From Filimonas lacunae (lineage in GTDB: Bacteria > Bacteroidota > Bacteroidia > Chitinophagales > Chitinophagaceae), in the NCBI RefSeq assembly GCF_002355595.1, contig NZ_AP017422.1, positions 3,534,001 to 3,598,000 on the forward strand: DNA of 64,000 nucleotides, in the 5' to 3' direction. A program made the translations under genes and the position numbers. Shown piece by piece: positions 42,946 to 51,873 of the stretch. Under the pieces are notes generated by a model. The model was not told the origin of the DNA. It was given only the letters and a program-made list of their open reading frames with translations, and made no database searches. The first letter of the stretch is position 1. Each line of letters opens with the position of its first letter.

Positions 42946-42959
42946 TTGACATAGATCAA
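42946..42959. promoter_or_regulatory. FNR-type box TTGACATAGATCAA
   Basis: Matches TTGAY-N4-RTCAA, with half sites as in FNR boxes. It lies 88 bp upstream of the VOC/P460 operon, just downstream of the Crp/Fnr gene stop. One of five such boxes in 42.9-48.0 kb. Confidence 0.6.
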
Positions 42960-42965
42960 AATTGG

Positions 42966-43556
42966 TTAAGAAGAACGTTGATTTTTGGCGGTTTGTTTGC
43001 GAACACGGCTTAACGTTTCGGCAGTAATGCCCAGATAAGAAGCAATCATGCCCTGCGGAACACGCGTAGCCAGCTGCGGGTACTTTTCCAGGAACTTCAG
43101 ATATTTCTCCTCTGCCCCCAGGCTTAAAAACGTGTGTATGCGGCTTTGCGATGCAACAAAGCTTCTTTGCAAAATGGCATTCACCATATCATTAAAAGCC
43201 GGAATGGTGCTGCACAGCTGATCGAAATTGGCTTTGGTAATCAGGATCACCTCCGCATCTTCCAGTGTATCTATGTTGTACATAGAAGGATTTCCCGTTT
43301 GCAAACTTTCCCGGTCGCCCGTCCACCAGTTTTCAATGGCAAAATTCAGGATATGTTCCGTGCCTTTATCATCAATAGTGTAGGTACGTAAACATCCTTT
43401 TACAATAAAAGCATTGTATTTCCACACATCCCCTTCCTGTAACAAAAACTGCCGTTTACGCAGCTTTTTATACTGGCACACCGCTTCAATCTTTTCCAGG
43501 TCGGCTTCTGTAACGTTGGCTTTTTCGAGAATATATTTTTTAAATGCTTCAAACAC
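42966..43556 (-). CDS. Crp/Fnr family regulator (FNR-type recognition helix)
   Basis: About 196 residues: a cyclic-nucleotide-binding-like beta roll (RQFLLQEGDVWKYNAFIVKG) and a C-terminal winged helix-turn-helix (QGMIASYLGITAETLSRVRK). The recognition helix has E-x-x-S-R (ETLSR), as in FNR, which reads TTGAT half sites. This fits the boxes nearby. The N-terminal four-cysteine iron-sulfur motif of FNR is absent, so the inducer is unknown. The start is most likely the GTG at 43556 (GTG-F-E-A-F-K-K-Y); an earlier GTG at 43658 gives an atypical hydrophobic extension. It is transcribed divergently from the outer-membrane transporter gene, with one box between. Confidence 0.87.
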   Translation of the reverse strand: MFEAFKKYILEKANVTEADLEKIEAVCQYKKLRKRQFLLQEGDVWKYNAFIVKGCLRTYTIDDKGTEHILNFAIENWWTGDRESLQTGNPSMYNIDTLEDAEVILITKANFDQLCSTIPAFNDMVNAILQRSFVASQSRIHTFLSLGAEEKYLKFLEKYPQLATRVPQGMIASYLGITAETLSRVRKQTAKNQRSS

Positions 43557-43667
43557 AGGAATAGATTTAGTTGGTGTCAGCTGTTTACTACATAAAGCTA
43601 TAAAAAACCAACCACAAATATGAGTTATCAGCCTCACTTGCACCTTGACAATTGCCACTCAACAGCA

Positions 43668-43681
43668 TTGATATTTGTCAA
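43668..43681. promoter_or_regulatory. FNR-type box TTGATATTTGTCAA
   Basis: Lies in the divergent gap between the Crp/Fnr gene (start 43556) and the outer-membrane transporter (start 43738), 56 bp before the latter. It could serve auto-control and activation at once. Confidence 0.6.
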
Positions 43682-43737
43682 GTTATTTTTTAGCTTTTGT
43701 CATCTTCCGGCCATAGCCTGCCCACTAGGTTTGCAAC

Positions 43738-44733
43738 ATGCAAGCAACTACTCTTGCCGGCAATTCCGGCCCTCACAACACAAGACCGCTTTTTTATTCT
43801 TTGCTACAGTTAACACTACTGTTGGCGCTATTCACCGGCAAGCCCCATAACGCACAGGCGCAAGACCCCACTTTGCCCCCTACCAACCTGGGGTTAGCCA
43901 ACGTGTTCGATGGCATAGCAGGCAAACCGGGTTTCCTGTACCAGGGCTATGCCCAGCTATTTCAAACCAGGGCCATCTACGATCAAAACGGACACAAAGC
44001 GCCTACCGATTTGAAAATAAACTCCCTCGTTACCCTGCACCAATTCATCTACCTGAGTAAAATAAAGGTGGGGAGTGGCAACCTGGGCTTTACCACCATT
44101 ATACCTGTAGCACAGGTAAGTGCTTCTTCCACCACCGGCAATGCACCCTCCACCAATCCCAAAGCATGGGGCGATATCATTACAGGCACCGCCATTCAAT
44201 GGAGTGACAAAAAACTGTTTGGCAAGCCATTCTCGCATCGTACAGAGCTGGACATCAGCTGGCCGGTAGGCGCTTACACCAAGAGTTACGCTATCAACCC
44301 TTCGGCACATTTATACTCCTTCGGCCTGTATCATGCTTTTACCTTACAGCTCAACAAACAGTTTAGCATCAGCGCCCGCAACCAGTTTAACTACAATACC
44401 CATATCATCGGCACAAAGGCAAGGCCCGGCGCTTTTTACAATGGCAACTACTCCGTGGATTATGCCTTGCTGCCATCGCTACGAATAGAAGCAGCAGCCT
44501 ATTTCCTCGGCCAGCTGCAACAGGATAGCTATGATGGACATAGCGATTACTACGCTACACAATACGGCATTAACAATACCCGCGAACGGGTGCTGGGCTA
44601 TGGCCCGGGACTGGCTTATTTTTTCCCCGGTGGCGGCTTAATGGAAGTGAAAGGCTTTTTTGAAACAGCGGTGAAAAACAGGCCCGCCGGCTTTAGATCA
44701 ACAGTACGCGTTGCTATTCCTTTAAGTAAATAA
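43738..44733 (+). CDS. Outer-membrane transporter, phenol-degradation MetA/SphA-like
   Basis: A 331-residue protein with a signal peptide (LLQLTLLLALFTGKPHNAQA) and a beta-rich body. The body has family features of the COG4313 Phenol_MetA_deg/SphA group: LGLANVFDGIAGKPGFLYQG near the start, repeated amphipathic strands, VKGFFETAVKNRPAGFRSTV and the terminal strand RVAIPLSK. Such proteins form outer-membrane channels for hydrophobic or aromatic substrates. Its place in a regulon of alpha/beta hydrolase and SnoaL/VOC proteins suggests uptake of the compound they process. A strong terminator follows. Confidence 0.78.
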   Translation: MQATTLAGNSGPHNTRPLFYSLLQLTLLLALFTGKPHNAQAQDPTLPPTNLGLANVFDGIAGKPGFLYQGYAQLFQTRAIYDQNGHKAPTDLKINSLVTLHQFIYLSKIKVGSGNLGFTTIIPVAQVSASSTTGNAPSTNPKAWGDIITGTAIQWSDKKLFGKPFSHRTELDISWPVGAYTKSYAINPSAHLYSFGLYHAFTLQLNKQFSISARNQFNYNTHIIGTKARPGAFYNGNYSVDYALLPSLRIEAAAYFLGQLQQDSYDGHSDYYATQYGINNTRERVLGYGPGLAYFFPGGGLMEVKGFFETAVKNRPAGFRSTVRVAIPLSK

Positions 44734-44783
44734 AAGCACCTATAAAACGAAATACTAAGGCCGGATTAGCTCGTCCGGTCTAT

Positions 44784-44809
44784 GCCCCGCTATAACGGCG
44801 GGGCTTTTT
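44784..44809 (+). terminator. Intrinsic terminator
   Basis: GCCCCGC (44784-44790) pairs with GCGGGGC (44798-44804), 7-nt loop, followed by TTTTT. Confidence 0.85.
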
Positions 44810-44834
44810 ACAGGCATACACAGCGGGCATTCTA

Positions 44835-44848
44835 TTGACATTTATCAA
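44835..44848. promoter_or_regulatory. FNR-type box TTGACATTTATCAA
   Basis: Upstream of the SnoaL-like gene that starts at 44936, 87 bp away. Two further half sites (GTCAA) follow at 44868 and 44877. A weak TAn4TTTG-like -7 sequence lies at 44892-44901. Confidence 0.6.
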
Positions 44849-44935
44849 TACCGTTTTTTATTAAATGTCAATGTTCGTCAACACGCTGTGATACAACTTT
44901 GTGGTATCAAAACAGTAACACATAATCTATACAAT

Positions 44936-45379
44936 ATGGCAACACAGCAATCTAATGAACAAATTGTTCGCGCACTCTATGAAGCAGCAGAGGTACAGGA
45001 CTCCAAACTATTCACCTCTATGTTTACACCTGATGGTTATTTCTGGGATGTAAGTGCAGGAAAGAAATATTATGGTGAAGACATTGGCAACACCGTAGAT
45101 ATCTATGCCAAAGCCTTCCCCAACATGCACCGCGAACTATTGAAGGTGTATGTGAAAGATGAAGAGAATATGGTTATGGTGGAATTAACTTTAAACGGCA
45201 CCCACAATGGCCCGCTGGAATTGCCGCTGGGAACCATTCCTCCAACAGGTAAAACCATCAATACCCCTTGTGCAGATTTCTTTTTACTGGAAAACGGTAA
45301 GATAAAACAGTTCCATTGTTATACTGCCGCCACTATCCTGTTTGCACAAATTGGCTTACTGGACAAGATTCAGTTATAA
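44936..45379 (+). CDS. SnoaL-like (NTF2-fold) protein
   Basis: 147 residues. The pattern EQIVRALYEAAEVQDSKLFT, then SMFTPDGYFWDVSAGKKYYG, then GTIPPTGKTINTPCADFFLL is that of the ester-cyclase/SnoaL branch of the NTF2 superfamily. Members bind or isomerise small hydrophobic compounds. The ATG at 44936 is chosen, as upstream residues overlap the putative promoter. It is closely related to the protein at 51874-52311 (shared GYFWDV, AFPN-HREL, EL-LNGT--GPL-LP). A strong terminator follows. Confidence 0.82.
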   Translation: MATQQSNEQIVRALYEAAEVQDSKLFTSMFTPDGYFWDVSAGKKYYGEDIGNTVDIYAKAFPNMHRELLKVYVKDEENMVMVELTLNGTHNGPLELPLGTIPPTGKTINTPCADFFLLENGKIKQFHCYTAATILFAQIGLLDKIQL

Positions 45380-45389
45380 TTCTTACTAC

Positions 45390-45426
45390 ACACAAAGGCA
45401 TGGCCTTATTCATGCCTTTGTGTTTT
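45390..45426 (+). terminator. Intrinsic terminator
   Basis: 13-bp stem ACACAAAGGCATG (45390-45402) and CATGCCTTTGTGT (45411-45423), 8-nt loop, then a short T-run. Confidence 0.85.
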
Positions 45427-45450
45427 CCTTCCTCCCCAAAATAATACAAC

Positions 45451-46461
45451 ATGAACAATCTGATAAAACAGGCAGCCAAAGCCATCACCCTTTTTACACT
45501 GGTGGGCTTTAGCTCCGCCACCATAGCGCAACCAAAGCAACATCTACCGGTTTCTATAAACAACTCCTCATTATCGGATGAAGCGCTGGTAAAGCAATTA
45601 CCTGGCTTTGCCAATGGCTATGCTACCGTTAACGGCATACGCATACACTATGTAAAGGGCGGCACAGGCAAACCACTGGTATTGCTTTCCGGCTGGCCCC
45701 AAACCTGGTGGTCGTTTCATAAAATGATGCCGGAGCTGCAAAAAAGCTATACCGTTATTGCCGTTGATTACAGGGGCATGGGCAGTTCTGCACATCCCGA
45801 TAGCGGCTACGATAAAAAAACAGTATCCAACGATGTGTACGAACTGCTGAAACAGTTAGGCTATGAAAAAGCCTACGTGGCAGGACACGACATTGGCGCA
45901 CAGGTGGCATTTAGTTTAGCGGCCAATCATCCTGGAATGGTAGAGAAGCTGGTGATGATAGATGTACCCCACCCGGACGAAACCTTTGCCGCTATGCCTA
46001 TGTTACCCGCTTTAGGCACACCTACCGACAAGCTGGATCCGGCCCGCCCTTATGTATGGTGGTTTGCCTTTAACCAGATAAATGGCTTACCGGAAGAACT
46101 GATAGCAGGCCGTGCTGCTGTTTTTCAAAAAACAATATTCCATTACCTGTTAAACAACGACAGTTCTCTGTCCACACTGGATCGCGCTGTATATGCAGCC
46201 GCTTATAACAGCAAAGAAACCATTCGCGCAGGCAACAACTGGTACCGCACGTTTATGCAGGACATAGAAGATTATAAACAGTACGCTCCTTTAAACATGC
46301 CCGTGCTGGGATTGGGCGGCCCCGGGTATGGCTGGTTAAACTATACCCTGCCTAAAAAAGCAACGAATGTAAAAGTGGTGAAAGTAGAAAACTCCGGCCA
46401 CTTTGTACCGGAAGAGCAACCCGCCGTTGCAGTAGCAGAGATAAAACGCTTTTTGAATTAA
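45451..46461 (+). CDS. Exported alpha/beta hydrolase, epoxide hydrolase/dehalogenase type
   Basis: 336 residues with a signal peptide (AITLFTLVGFSSATIAQ). The alpha/beta fold is clear: LLSGWPQTWWSFHKMMPELQ carries the oxyanion region, VAGHDIGAQVAF the nucleophile elbow with Asp rather than Ser, and VENSGHFVPEEQP the catalytic His. Asp nucleophiles are used by epoxide hydrolases and haloalkane dehalogenases. It probably acts in the periplasm on a small hydrophobic substrate. It precedes the VOC/SnoaL fusion by 30 bp and is likely co-transcribed with it. Confidence 0.85.
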   Translation: MNNLIKQAAKAITLFTLVGFSSATIAQPKQHLPVSINNSSLSDEALVKQLPGFANGYATVNGIRIHYVKGGTGKPLVLLSGWPQTWWSFHKMMPELQKSYTVIAVDYRGMGSSAHPDSGYDKKTVSNDVYELLKQLGYEKAYVAGHDIGAQVAFSLAANHPGMVEKLVMIDVPHPDETFAAMPMLPALGTPTDKLDPARPYVWWFAFNQINGLPEELIAGRAAVFQKTIFHYLLNNDSSLSTLDRAVYAAAYNSKETIRAGNNWYRTFMQDIEDYKQYAPLNMPVLGLGGPGYGWLNYTLPKKATNVKVVKVENSGHFVPEEQPAVAVAEIKRFLN

Positions 46462-46491
46462 TACATCGATAACAATATAAAATTTATCACC

Positions 46492-47493
46492 ATGAAAATG
46501 ATCAATAACATCAGCCGTAATATCGTTAGCGGCATAGTGGCTCCCCTGGCTTTAACCGTAGGCGGCTTCAACACATCTGCCAAAGCACAAGCGCCCGGCA
46601 TTGTAGGCATAGACCACGTTGGCATTAACGTGCCCAACTTAGAACAGGGCGTTCAGTTTTTTCACGACCTGTTTGGCTTTGAGCAGGTAACCAAATTAGG
46701 CCCCTTTGCTATGGATGCCAACTGGAAGAAAAACTTCCATATTCATGATAATGCTGGTGCAGTAACTGTAGTGATGATGCGTGCAGGCGATGGCTCTAAC
46801 ATAGAGTTATTTGGCTATACACCGCCGGTAGGCAGCACCGTGCAGCCTTACCGCGATGATATCAGCGCCACCCACATTTCGCTGTACACCACAGACATCA
46901 AAGCCACCAAAGCCTTCCTGGAATCCAAAGGCATTCAATTCCTTACAGACATTAATGCAGGTATGTTTGATACAGAAGGCGAAAGCTGGGTATACTTTGA
47001 AACTCCCTGGGGCGCTTCTATTGAGCTGAACAGCTATCCTAACGGAAAAGGATACGAGAAACAAAAGCCCGCTGTAAAACTGTGGAATCCCGCTACCGCT
47101 GCACAGCTCACTACCGAAACCTACAACAAAGCATTTCTGCAATCCTTTGCTGTAAAACAGGTAGCTGTATGGAACGAAACAGATTCGGTGGCAAGGTTAC
47201 CCAAACTCAAAGAAATATATCAGAACGATATAGCTTTCTTTGATGAAGAAGGCAGCACTAATGGCATTGCCAGCTTAAACGCCCGCATCAGCAAACTGCA
47301 ACAACAGAACGCCCGTTTCAAATTCAGCCTTATTAAAATAGACAACAGCAATAACATGGTAAGATATTACTGGAACTACGGCCCGGCTTCCAAACCCAAC
47401 CTCATTTCCGGAATGGATCTGATTATACTGGAAGGTGGCAAAATACGCACCCTGAATGTATTCCTGGATAAGTTACCGCCTGCTGCCAAATAA
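46492..47493 (+). CDS. Exported fusion: VOC domain plus SnoaL-like domain
   Basis: 333 residues. A signal peptide (MKMINNISRNIVSGIVAPLA, ending near AKA) is followed by a VOC domain (GIDHVGINVPNLEQGVQFFH...VYFETPWGASIELNSYPNG) with typical metal-site spacing (HVG, ELF, E-L). The C-terminal ~140 residues are SnoaL/NTF2-like (VKQVAVWNETDSVARLPKLK, ending RTLNVFLDKLPPAAK). The two folds are usually separate proteins; here they are joined, presumably acting on one substrate in the periplasm. Function unknown. Confidence 0.72.
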   Translation: MKMINNISRNIVSGIVAPLALTVGGFNTSAKAQAPGIVGIDHVGINVPNLEQGVQFFHDLFGFEQVTKLGPFAMDANWKKNFHIHDNAGAVTVVMMRAGDGSNIELFGYTPPVGSTVQPYRDDISATHISLYTTDIKATKAFLESKGIQFLTDINAGMFDTEGESWVYFETPWGASIELNSYPNGKGYEKQKPAVKLWNPATAAQLTTETYNKAFLQSFAVKQVAVWNETDSVARLPKLKEIYQNDIAFFDEEGSTNGIASLNARISKLQQQNARFKFSLIKIDNSNNMVRYYWNYGPASKPNLISGMDLIILEGGKIRTLNVFLDKLPPAAK

Positions 47494-47515
47494 GCGACAT
47501 AAGCTGTAAACACAC

Positions 47516-47529
47516 TTGATCTATATCAA
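47516..47529. promoter_or_regulatory. FNR-type box TTGATCTATATCAA (perfect)
   Basis: An exact match to TTGAT-N4-ATCAA, 72 bp before the SnoaL-like gene at 47602. It is the best of the five boxes and lies in the 108-bp gap after the VOC/SnoaL fusion gene. Confidence 0.7.
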
Positions 47530-47549
47530 ATAATAACTTACCAAATATC

Positions 47550-47587
47550 ATAGCTCAAAGCGCCTGTTCGCAGGAACTTTGAGCTAT
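47550..47587 (+). promoter_or_regulatory. Leader hairpin with inner stem closed by TTCG
   Basis: Outer arms ATAGCTCAAAG (47550-47560) and CTTTGAGCTAT (47577-47587), inner stem CCTG-TTCG-CAGG (47563-47574). It ends 14 nt before the ATG at 47602. There is no T-run, so it is not a normal terminator; in RNA it would make a very stable stem-loop at the ribosome site. Confidence 0.6.
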
Positions 47588-47601
47588 TAAAACGATATAA
47601 C

Positions 47602-48000
47602 ATGTCAACTCCATCACAATTACTACAGGATTACCTACGCTTTGTTAGCGAAGGCAAAGCACAACAGGCTTTTGAATTATTTGCCGAAGACGGCGCAATA
47701 GAGCTGCCTTATCTTAACAGCATTGGCGCTCCTCATCGCTGGGCGGGCAAAGAAACCCTGCAAGCCTTTTTCAAGGGATTTCCAGCCAGTTTTCCCAATT
47801 TCCACTTTAAAGATATCGTCATCCATATAGAAACCGATACTCAGGCATTTGGCGAATACCACGCAGAAGCCACCCGCAACGGGCAGCCTTACCAACAACA
47901 CTACATGGGCCGACTGGTAGCAGAAAATGGCAAAATAAAGCTGCTGCGCGAAGCGTTAGATATGTCGCAGGTGATTAACACCGCGCCAAAAGCAAAATAA
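47602..48000 (+). CDS. SnoaL-like (NTF2-fold) protein
   Basis: A 132-residue cytoplasmic protein. LLQDYLRFVSEGKAQQAFEL, then FAEDGAIELPYLNSIGAPHR, then WAGKETLQAFFKGFPASFPN is the typical N-terminal half of a SnoaL_3-like domain with the conserved D/E and Trp. It probably binds a small hydrophobic molecule. Expression may depend on the perfect FNR-type box and the leader hairpin just upstream. Confidence 0.8.
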   Translation: MSTPSQLLQDYLRFVSEGKAQQAFELFAEDGAIELPYLNSIGAPHRWAGKETLQAFFKGFPASFPNFHFKDIVIHIETDTQAFGEYHAEATRNGQPYQQHYMGRLVAENGKIKLLREALDMSQVINTAPKAK

Positions 48001-48010
48001 GTGGCTGTAA

Positions 48011-48024
48011 TTGACATTTGTCAA
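48011..48024. promoter_or_regulatory. FNR-type box TTGACATTTGTCAA
   Basis: A symmetrical box 10 bp after the SnoaL-like gene and 240 bp before the sensor kinase gene. The distance is long, so control of the kinase is possible but unsure. A TATCTTTA sequence at 48237 could be the kinase gene's -7. Confidence 0.45.
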
Positions 48025-48264
48025 TGCACAATTTGTTCTCTTGCGCCAAATTTGGGATATGCAACAGAATCCCATTTTCATCATACCTCTTTTGTCACAT
48101 GGGATAACACAGGCGTTATCCCATGCTGGCAACAGCCACCCGGCCAATAGTGCCCGGGCTTTCCCCTATCCCCGCCAGGTATCCTGCACCACGTACACCG
48201 CAGGCAATCACCTGCATCAACAGCAACAATTCTGGTTATCTTTACCGCGTTAGCACTACTGCAT

Positions 48265-50499
48265 ATGGGGAAACGTTTGATGATATTGTTATTGGGTATA
48301 TCCTGTTTTTTTACCAGCAACGCACAGATGTCGGGCCTGGCATCGGGAACGCCTGCCCTCCTGCAACAGATTCCACGCCTTTCCACCGACACCGCCCGGA
48401 TAACTGCCCTGCTTAAAGCAGCGGACTATTATCTTTTTAAAGCGGATATTATCGGGCAGGACGATTCTGCACAACATTACCTGGAGCAGGCACGCCTGCT
48501 GAATTTCGCCCATCATATCCCCTATGCCGAAAATCATATTCAGCTGTTAAAAACCTTTATCAACGGCAATAGCGGCACGCTGTCCCCTACCACCTACCAG
48601 GCACATATTGCACGCTTTCAGCAAACAGGCGATAAAGCCAATGAACGACTGGCCTGGCAGCTGCTGGGCGAAAGCATCCGAAACCAGCAAATGGATTCTC
48701 TCGAGCTTTCCGCTTATACCCATGCCCGGCTTTTGGCACAACAGCAGGGCGATAAGGAGCAGGAACTACACAGCCGCGCTTCCATTGCCCAAATGTACCT
48801 GGATGCACACAAAGGAGACACTGCGCAAATACTGCTGCAAAAGATCATTACAGAAGCCACCCCTTACCCGGGCCCGTTAACCAACGCCTACGACCACCTG
48901 GCCACCTATTTTCTCAACAGCGGTAAAATAGATAGCGCCCTCTTCTACTCCCTCCGGTCAGAGCACATTAAAGTAAGCACAGGCGACACCACTTATATCA
49001 CCAATTCGTACAACCTGCTATGCCGGATATACTATGTGCTGAAAGAACATGAACAAGCTATTATATGGAACAGAAAAGCCCTGAACCATTGTTTGTGGAC
49101 CAAAAAATACGGCATAGTAATGCCCATTCTGAGTTCCATAGTAGCCGATATGCTGGAACTGAAAAAAGCCCCGGCGGCCTTGCGCATGATGGACAGCATT
49201 GTACCCCATATACCCATTACAACTGCCGAAGACAAACGCCTGTATCATAAAACATACGGGAAAATATATTTTACACTCGGCAACTATAAGCAGGCAGAAA
49301 CCCAATATTACCAGGCCATTCATTATGGCATAGCGGAAGGATTGAAATATTCCACCGATGCCAAAGGATCGGACTACCGGGCGCTGGGCATCATCTATTA
49401 CCATACAGGCCAATACGCACGCTCTCACCTGTACCTGGATAGCGCCTTGCAAACCTGGCAACCATCCGGGCGGCAGGATTTTCTGTTACAGATACATAAA
49501 GATCTTTGCCAAACCGATTCTGCCCTGGGCGATTTCCGGTCGGCCATGCTGCATTTACGCTCCGCCAATGAAATTTCCCTGATCCTGTACGATAAAGACC
49601 GCGACAAAACGATTGAACAACTCAATTTCCAGTATAAGACCGAGGAACGCGAGAAAGATGTGCAGCTGCTACAGAAAGAGCAGTTACTGGATCACCAGCA
49701 GTTGTCAAGCGCCCGCACTATACGTAACTGGATAATAGCCGCATCGCTGCTATTAATGCTATTGGCCATTCTTCTCTATCGCCAAAGCAGGCACAGACGC
49801 AACACCAATGCAGTGATCACCCAAAAGAACGCCTTACTGGAAAAGCTGCTGGAAGAAAAGAAATGGTTATTAAAAGAAGTACACCACCGCGTAAAAAACA
49901 ACCTGCACACCATTGTAAGCCTGCTGGAATCGCAGGCCGCATTTTTAGATAAAGAAGCCTTGCAAGCGGTGGAAAAAAGCCAGCACCGCGTATATGCCAT
50001 GAGCCTGGTACACCAAAAGCTGTACCGGCAGGATGAGTTACGCACCATTGACATGAGTGTGTACATGCGTGAATTTGTGCAGTACCTTGCAGAGAGTTTT
50101 GGCAATCCATCACATATCCATTTCTCCACCCATACCGAAAACATAGCGCTGGATGTAACCCGCGCCATTGCCGTAGGCATGATCACCAATGAAGCAGTTA
50201 CCAATGCGATGAAATATGCTTTCCCCGATCATACACGGGGTGAGATCAATGTAACGTTGGTACAAAAGGCACAAACCATCATCCTTACCATAGCCGACAA
50301 TGGCATTGGTATGATGCTACAGGGCAGCAATGCAGAGATTAACTCGCTGGGAATGGAATTGATGAAAGGCTTTGCCCGCGACCTGGATGGCAGCATTCAG
50401 TTTGATAACCGGTTGGGTACCGTCATCACCTTATCCTTTCAGGCCGAAGATGCAGCAATAGCAGCACCATTGCCAAAGATGGATATAGATAAAATGTAG
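48265..50499 (+). CDS. TPR-containing sensor histidine kinase (HisKA_2 type)
   Basis: A 744-residue protein. A signal peptide (LLLGISCFFTSNAQ) is followed by a periplasmic region of TPR-like repeats (about residues 40-460), one membrane helix (WIIAASLLLMLLAILLYR), then a dimerisation segment with KEVHHRVKNNLHTIVSLLES (phospho-acceptor His540, HisKA_2/HWE type) and a HATPase domain (NEAVTNAMKYAF, ADNGIGM). It should sense a periplasmic signal through the TPRs and phosphorylate the NtrC-type regulator encoded 2 bp downstream. Confidence 0.9.
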   Translation: MGKRLMILLLGISCFFTSNAQMSGLASGTPALLQQIPRLSTDTARITALLKAADYYLFKADIIGQDDSAQHYLEQARLLNFAHHIPYAENHIQLLKTFINGNSGTLSPTTYQAHIARFQQTGDKANERLAWQLLGESIRNQQMDSLELSAYTHARLLAQQQGDKEQELHSRASIAQMYLDAHKGDTAQILLQKIITEATPYPGPLTNAYDHLATYFLNSGKIDSALFYSLRSEHIKVSTGDTTYITNSYNLLCRIYYVLKEHEQAIIWNRKALNHCLWTKKYGIVMPILSSIVADMLELKKAPAALRMMDSIVPHIPITTAEDKRLYHKTYGKIYFTLGNYKQAETQYYQAIHYGIAEGLKYSTDAKGSDYRALGIIYYHTGQYARSHLYLDSALQTWQPSGRQDFLLQIHKDLCQTDSALGDFRSAMLHLRSANEISLILYDKDRDKTIEQLNFQYKTEEREKDVQLLQKEQLLDHQQLSSARTIRNWIIAASLLLMLLAILLYRQSRHRRNTNAVITQKNALLEKLLEEKKWLLKEVHHRVKNNLHTIVSLLESQAAFLDKEALQAVEKSQHRVYAMSLVHQKLYRQDELRTIDMSVYMREFVQYLAESFGNPSHIHFSTHTENIALDVTRAIAVGMITNEAVTNAMKYAFPDHTRGEINVTLVQKAQTIILTIADNGIGMMLQGSNAEINSLGMELMKGFARDLDGSIQFDNRLGTVITLSFQAEDAAIAAPLPKMDIDKM

Positions 50500-50501
50500 A
50501 C

Positions 50502-51869
50502 ATGAAAACAAGAATCCTTATCGTTGAAGACCAATCCGTAGAAGCCAATAATCTAAAAATCATCCTGCAAAAAGCAGGCTATCATGTTTGCAGCATTGCC
50601 ATATCTGTAGCTCAGGCATTGGTGATACTGGAAAATGAAAAGCCCGACCTGGCCCTGCTGGACATCCAGTTAAAAGGAAACCAGACGGGCATTGACCTGG
50701 CACATATGCTTGCCGCGCGCAACATCGCTTTTATATTCCTCTCCGCCAATTCTGATGCCGCTACTTTAAAACTCGCTAAAGAAAGCTGTCCCTACGGCTT
50801 TCTGTTAAAACCCTTTCGCCAGAAGGAAGTGCTGGTAATGATGGATGTGGCCTTTTACCTGCACCAGCAAAAGCAGGAACAGTCACTTACCGCCCCACGC
50901 AGGCAACCTGCCCGCACCAAACCCGGCTACGAAAACATACTGGGCGAAAGCGCTGCGATGAAATCGGTGTTCAGTCAATTGGAAATTGTGTCGCAAACAG
51001 ATACCTCTGTGCTTATCCTGGGCGAAAGCGGCACGGGCAAGGAATTAATAGCCAATGCCATACACCGCCTGAGTAAACGCAGCCATAAGCCTTTTGTCAT
51101 TGTCAACTGCGGCACGCTTCCAGCCAATCTGATTGAGTCGCAATTGTTCGGCCATGAAAAGGGAGCATTTACAGGTGCTTACGAAAAACAGATAGGAAAG
51201 TTTGAGCAGGCAGATGGCGGCACTATCTTCCTGGATGAAGTGGGCGAGCTACCTGTAGACCTGCAGGTAAAGTTTCTGCGGGTATTGCAGGAAAGGGAAA
51301 TAGAACCTATTGGTGGCAAACGCAAGCCCATTCATGTGCGTGTGATAGCTGCCACCAACCGCAACCTGGAAGAGGAAATGGCAGCCGGCCGGTTCCGGAT
51401 GGATCTGTATTACCGCTTAAACATCTTCCCCATCCACATGCCCCCTTTGCGGGAAAGGCGCGAAGACATTATTGCCTTAGCCGAACATTTTGTAGCACAG
51501 CTGGCAGCCCGCGAAAGAAAGCACATTGAAGGCCTTTCTGATGCCGCTAAAGAATCCCTGCTATCTTACCACTGGCCCGGCAATATCCGCGAACTGCAAA
51601 ACATGATGGAACGCAGTGTGCTGTTATGTACCAGCACCCTTATCCCCTCTATCCCTTTGGCAGCTACGCATTCCTCAAGGATAAAATCATCCGATACGCT
51701 AAAAACCTTTTCCGAAAACGAGCGGGATCATATACTGGCCGTATTGGAAAAAACACAATGGAAGATATTTGGCCCCGGTGGCGCGGCAGAGTTATTGGAA
51801 TTAAACGGTTCTACCCTGCAATCAAAAATGAAAAAGCTGGGCATTGAAAAACGCATTACGCAAAAGTAA
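50502..51869 (+). CDS. NtrC-type response regulator (sigma-54 activator)
   Basis: 455 residues: receiver domain (residues 1-125; phospho-acceptor Asp54 in LALLDIQL), AAA+ sigma-54 interaction domain (about 145-375; Walker A GESGTGKELI near 173; GAFTGA at 221-226; Walker B GGTIFLDEVGE) and a C-terminal HTH (NGSTLQSKMKKLGI). The intact GAFTGA means it can contact sigma-54. It pairs with the TPR kinase. It is a candidate activator of sigma-54-like promoters, possibly including those of the polysaccharide cluster at 4-17 kb, but no direct evidence connects them. Confidence 0.93.
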   Translation: MKTRILIVEDQSVEANNLKIILQKAGYHVCSIAISVAQALVILENEKPDLALLDIQLKGNQTGIDLAHMLAARNIAFIFLSANSDAATLKLAKESCPYGFLLKPFRQKEVLVMMDVAFYLHQQKQEQSLTAPRRQPARTKPGYENILGESAAMKSVFSQLEIVSQTDTSVLILGESGTGKELIANAIHRLSKRSHKPFVIVNCGTLPANLIESQLFGHEKGAFTGAYEKQIGKFEQADGGTIFLDEVGELPVDLQVKFLRVLQEREIEPIGGKRKPIHVRVIAATNRNLEEEMAAGRFRMDLYYRLNIFPIHMPPLRERREDIIALAEHFVAQLAARERKHIEGLSDAAKESLLSYHWPGNIRELQNMMERSVLLCTSTLIPSIPLAATHSSRIKSSDTLKTFSENERDHILAVLEKTQWKIFGPGGAAELLELNGSTLQSKMKKLGIEKRITQK

Positions 51870-51873
51870 CATC

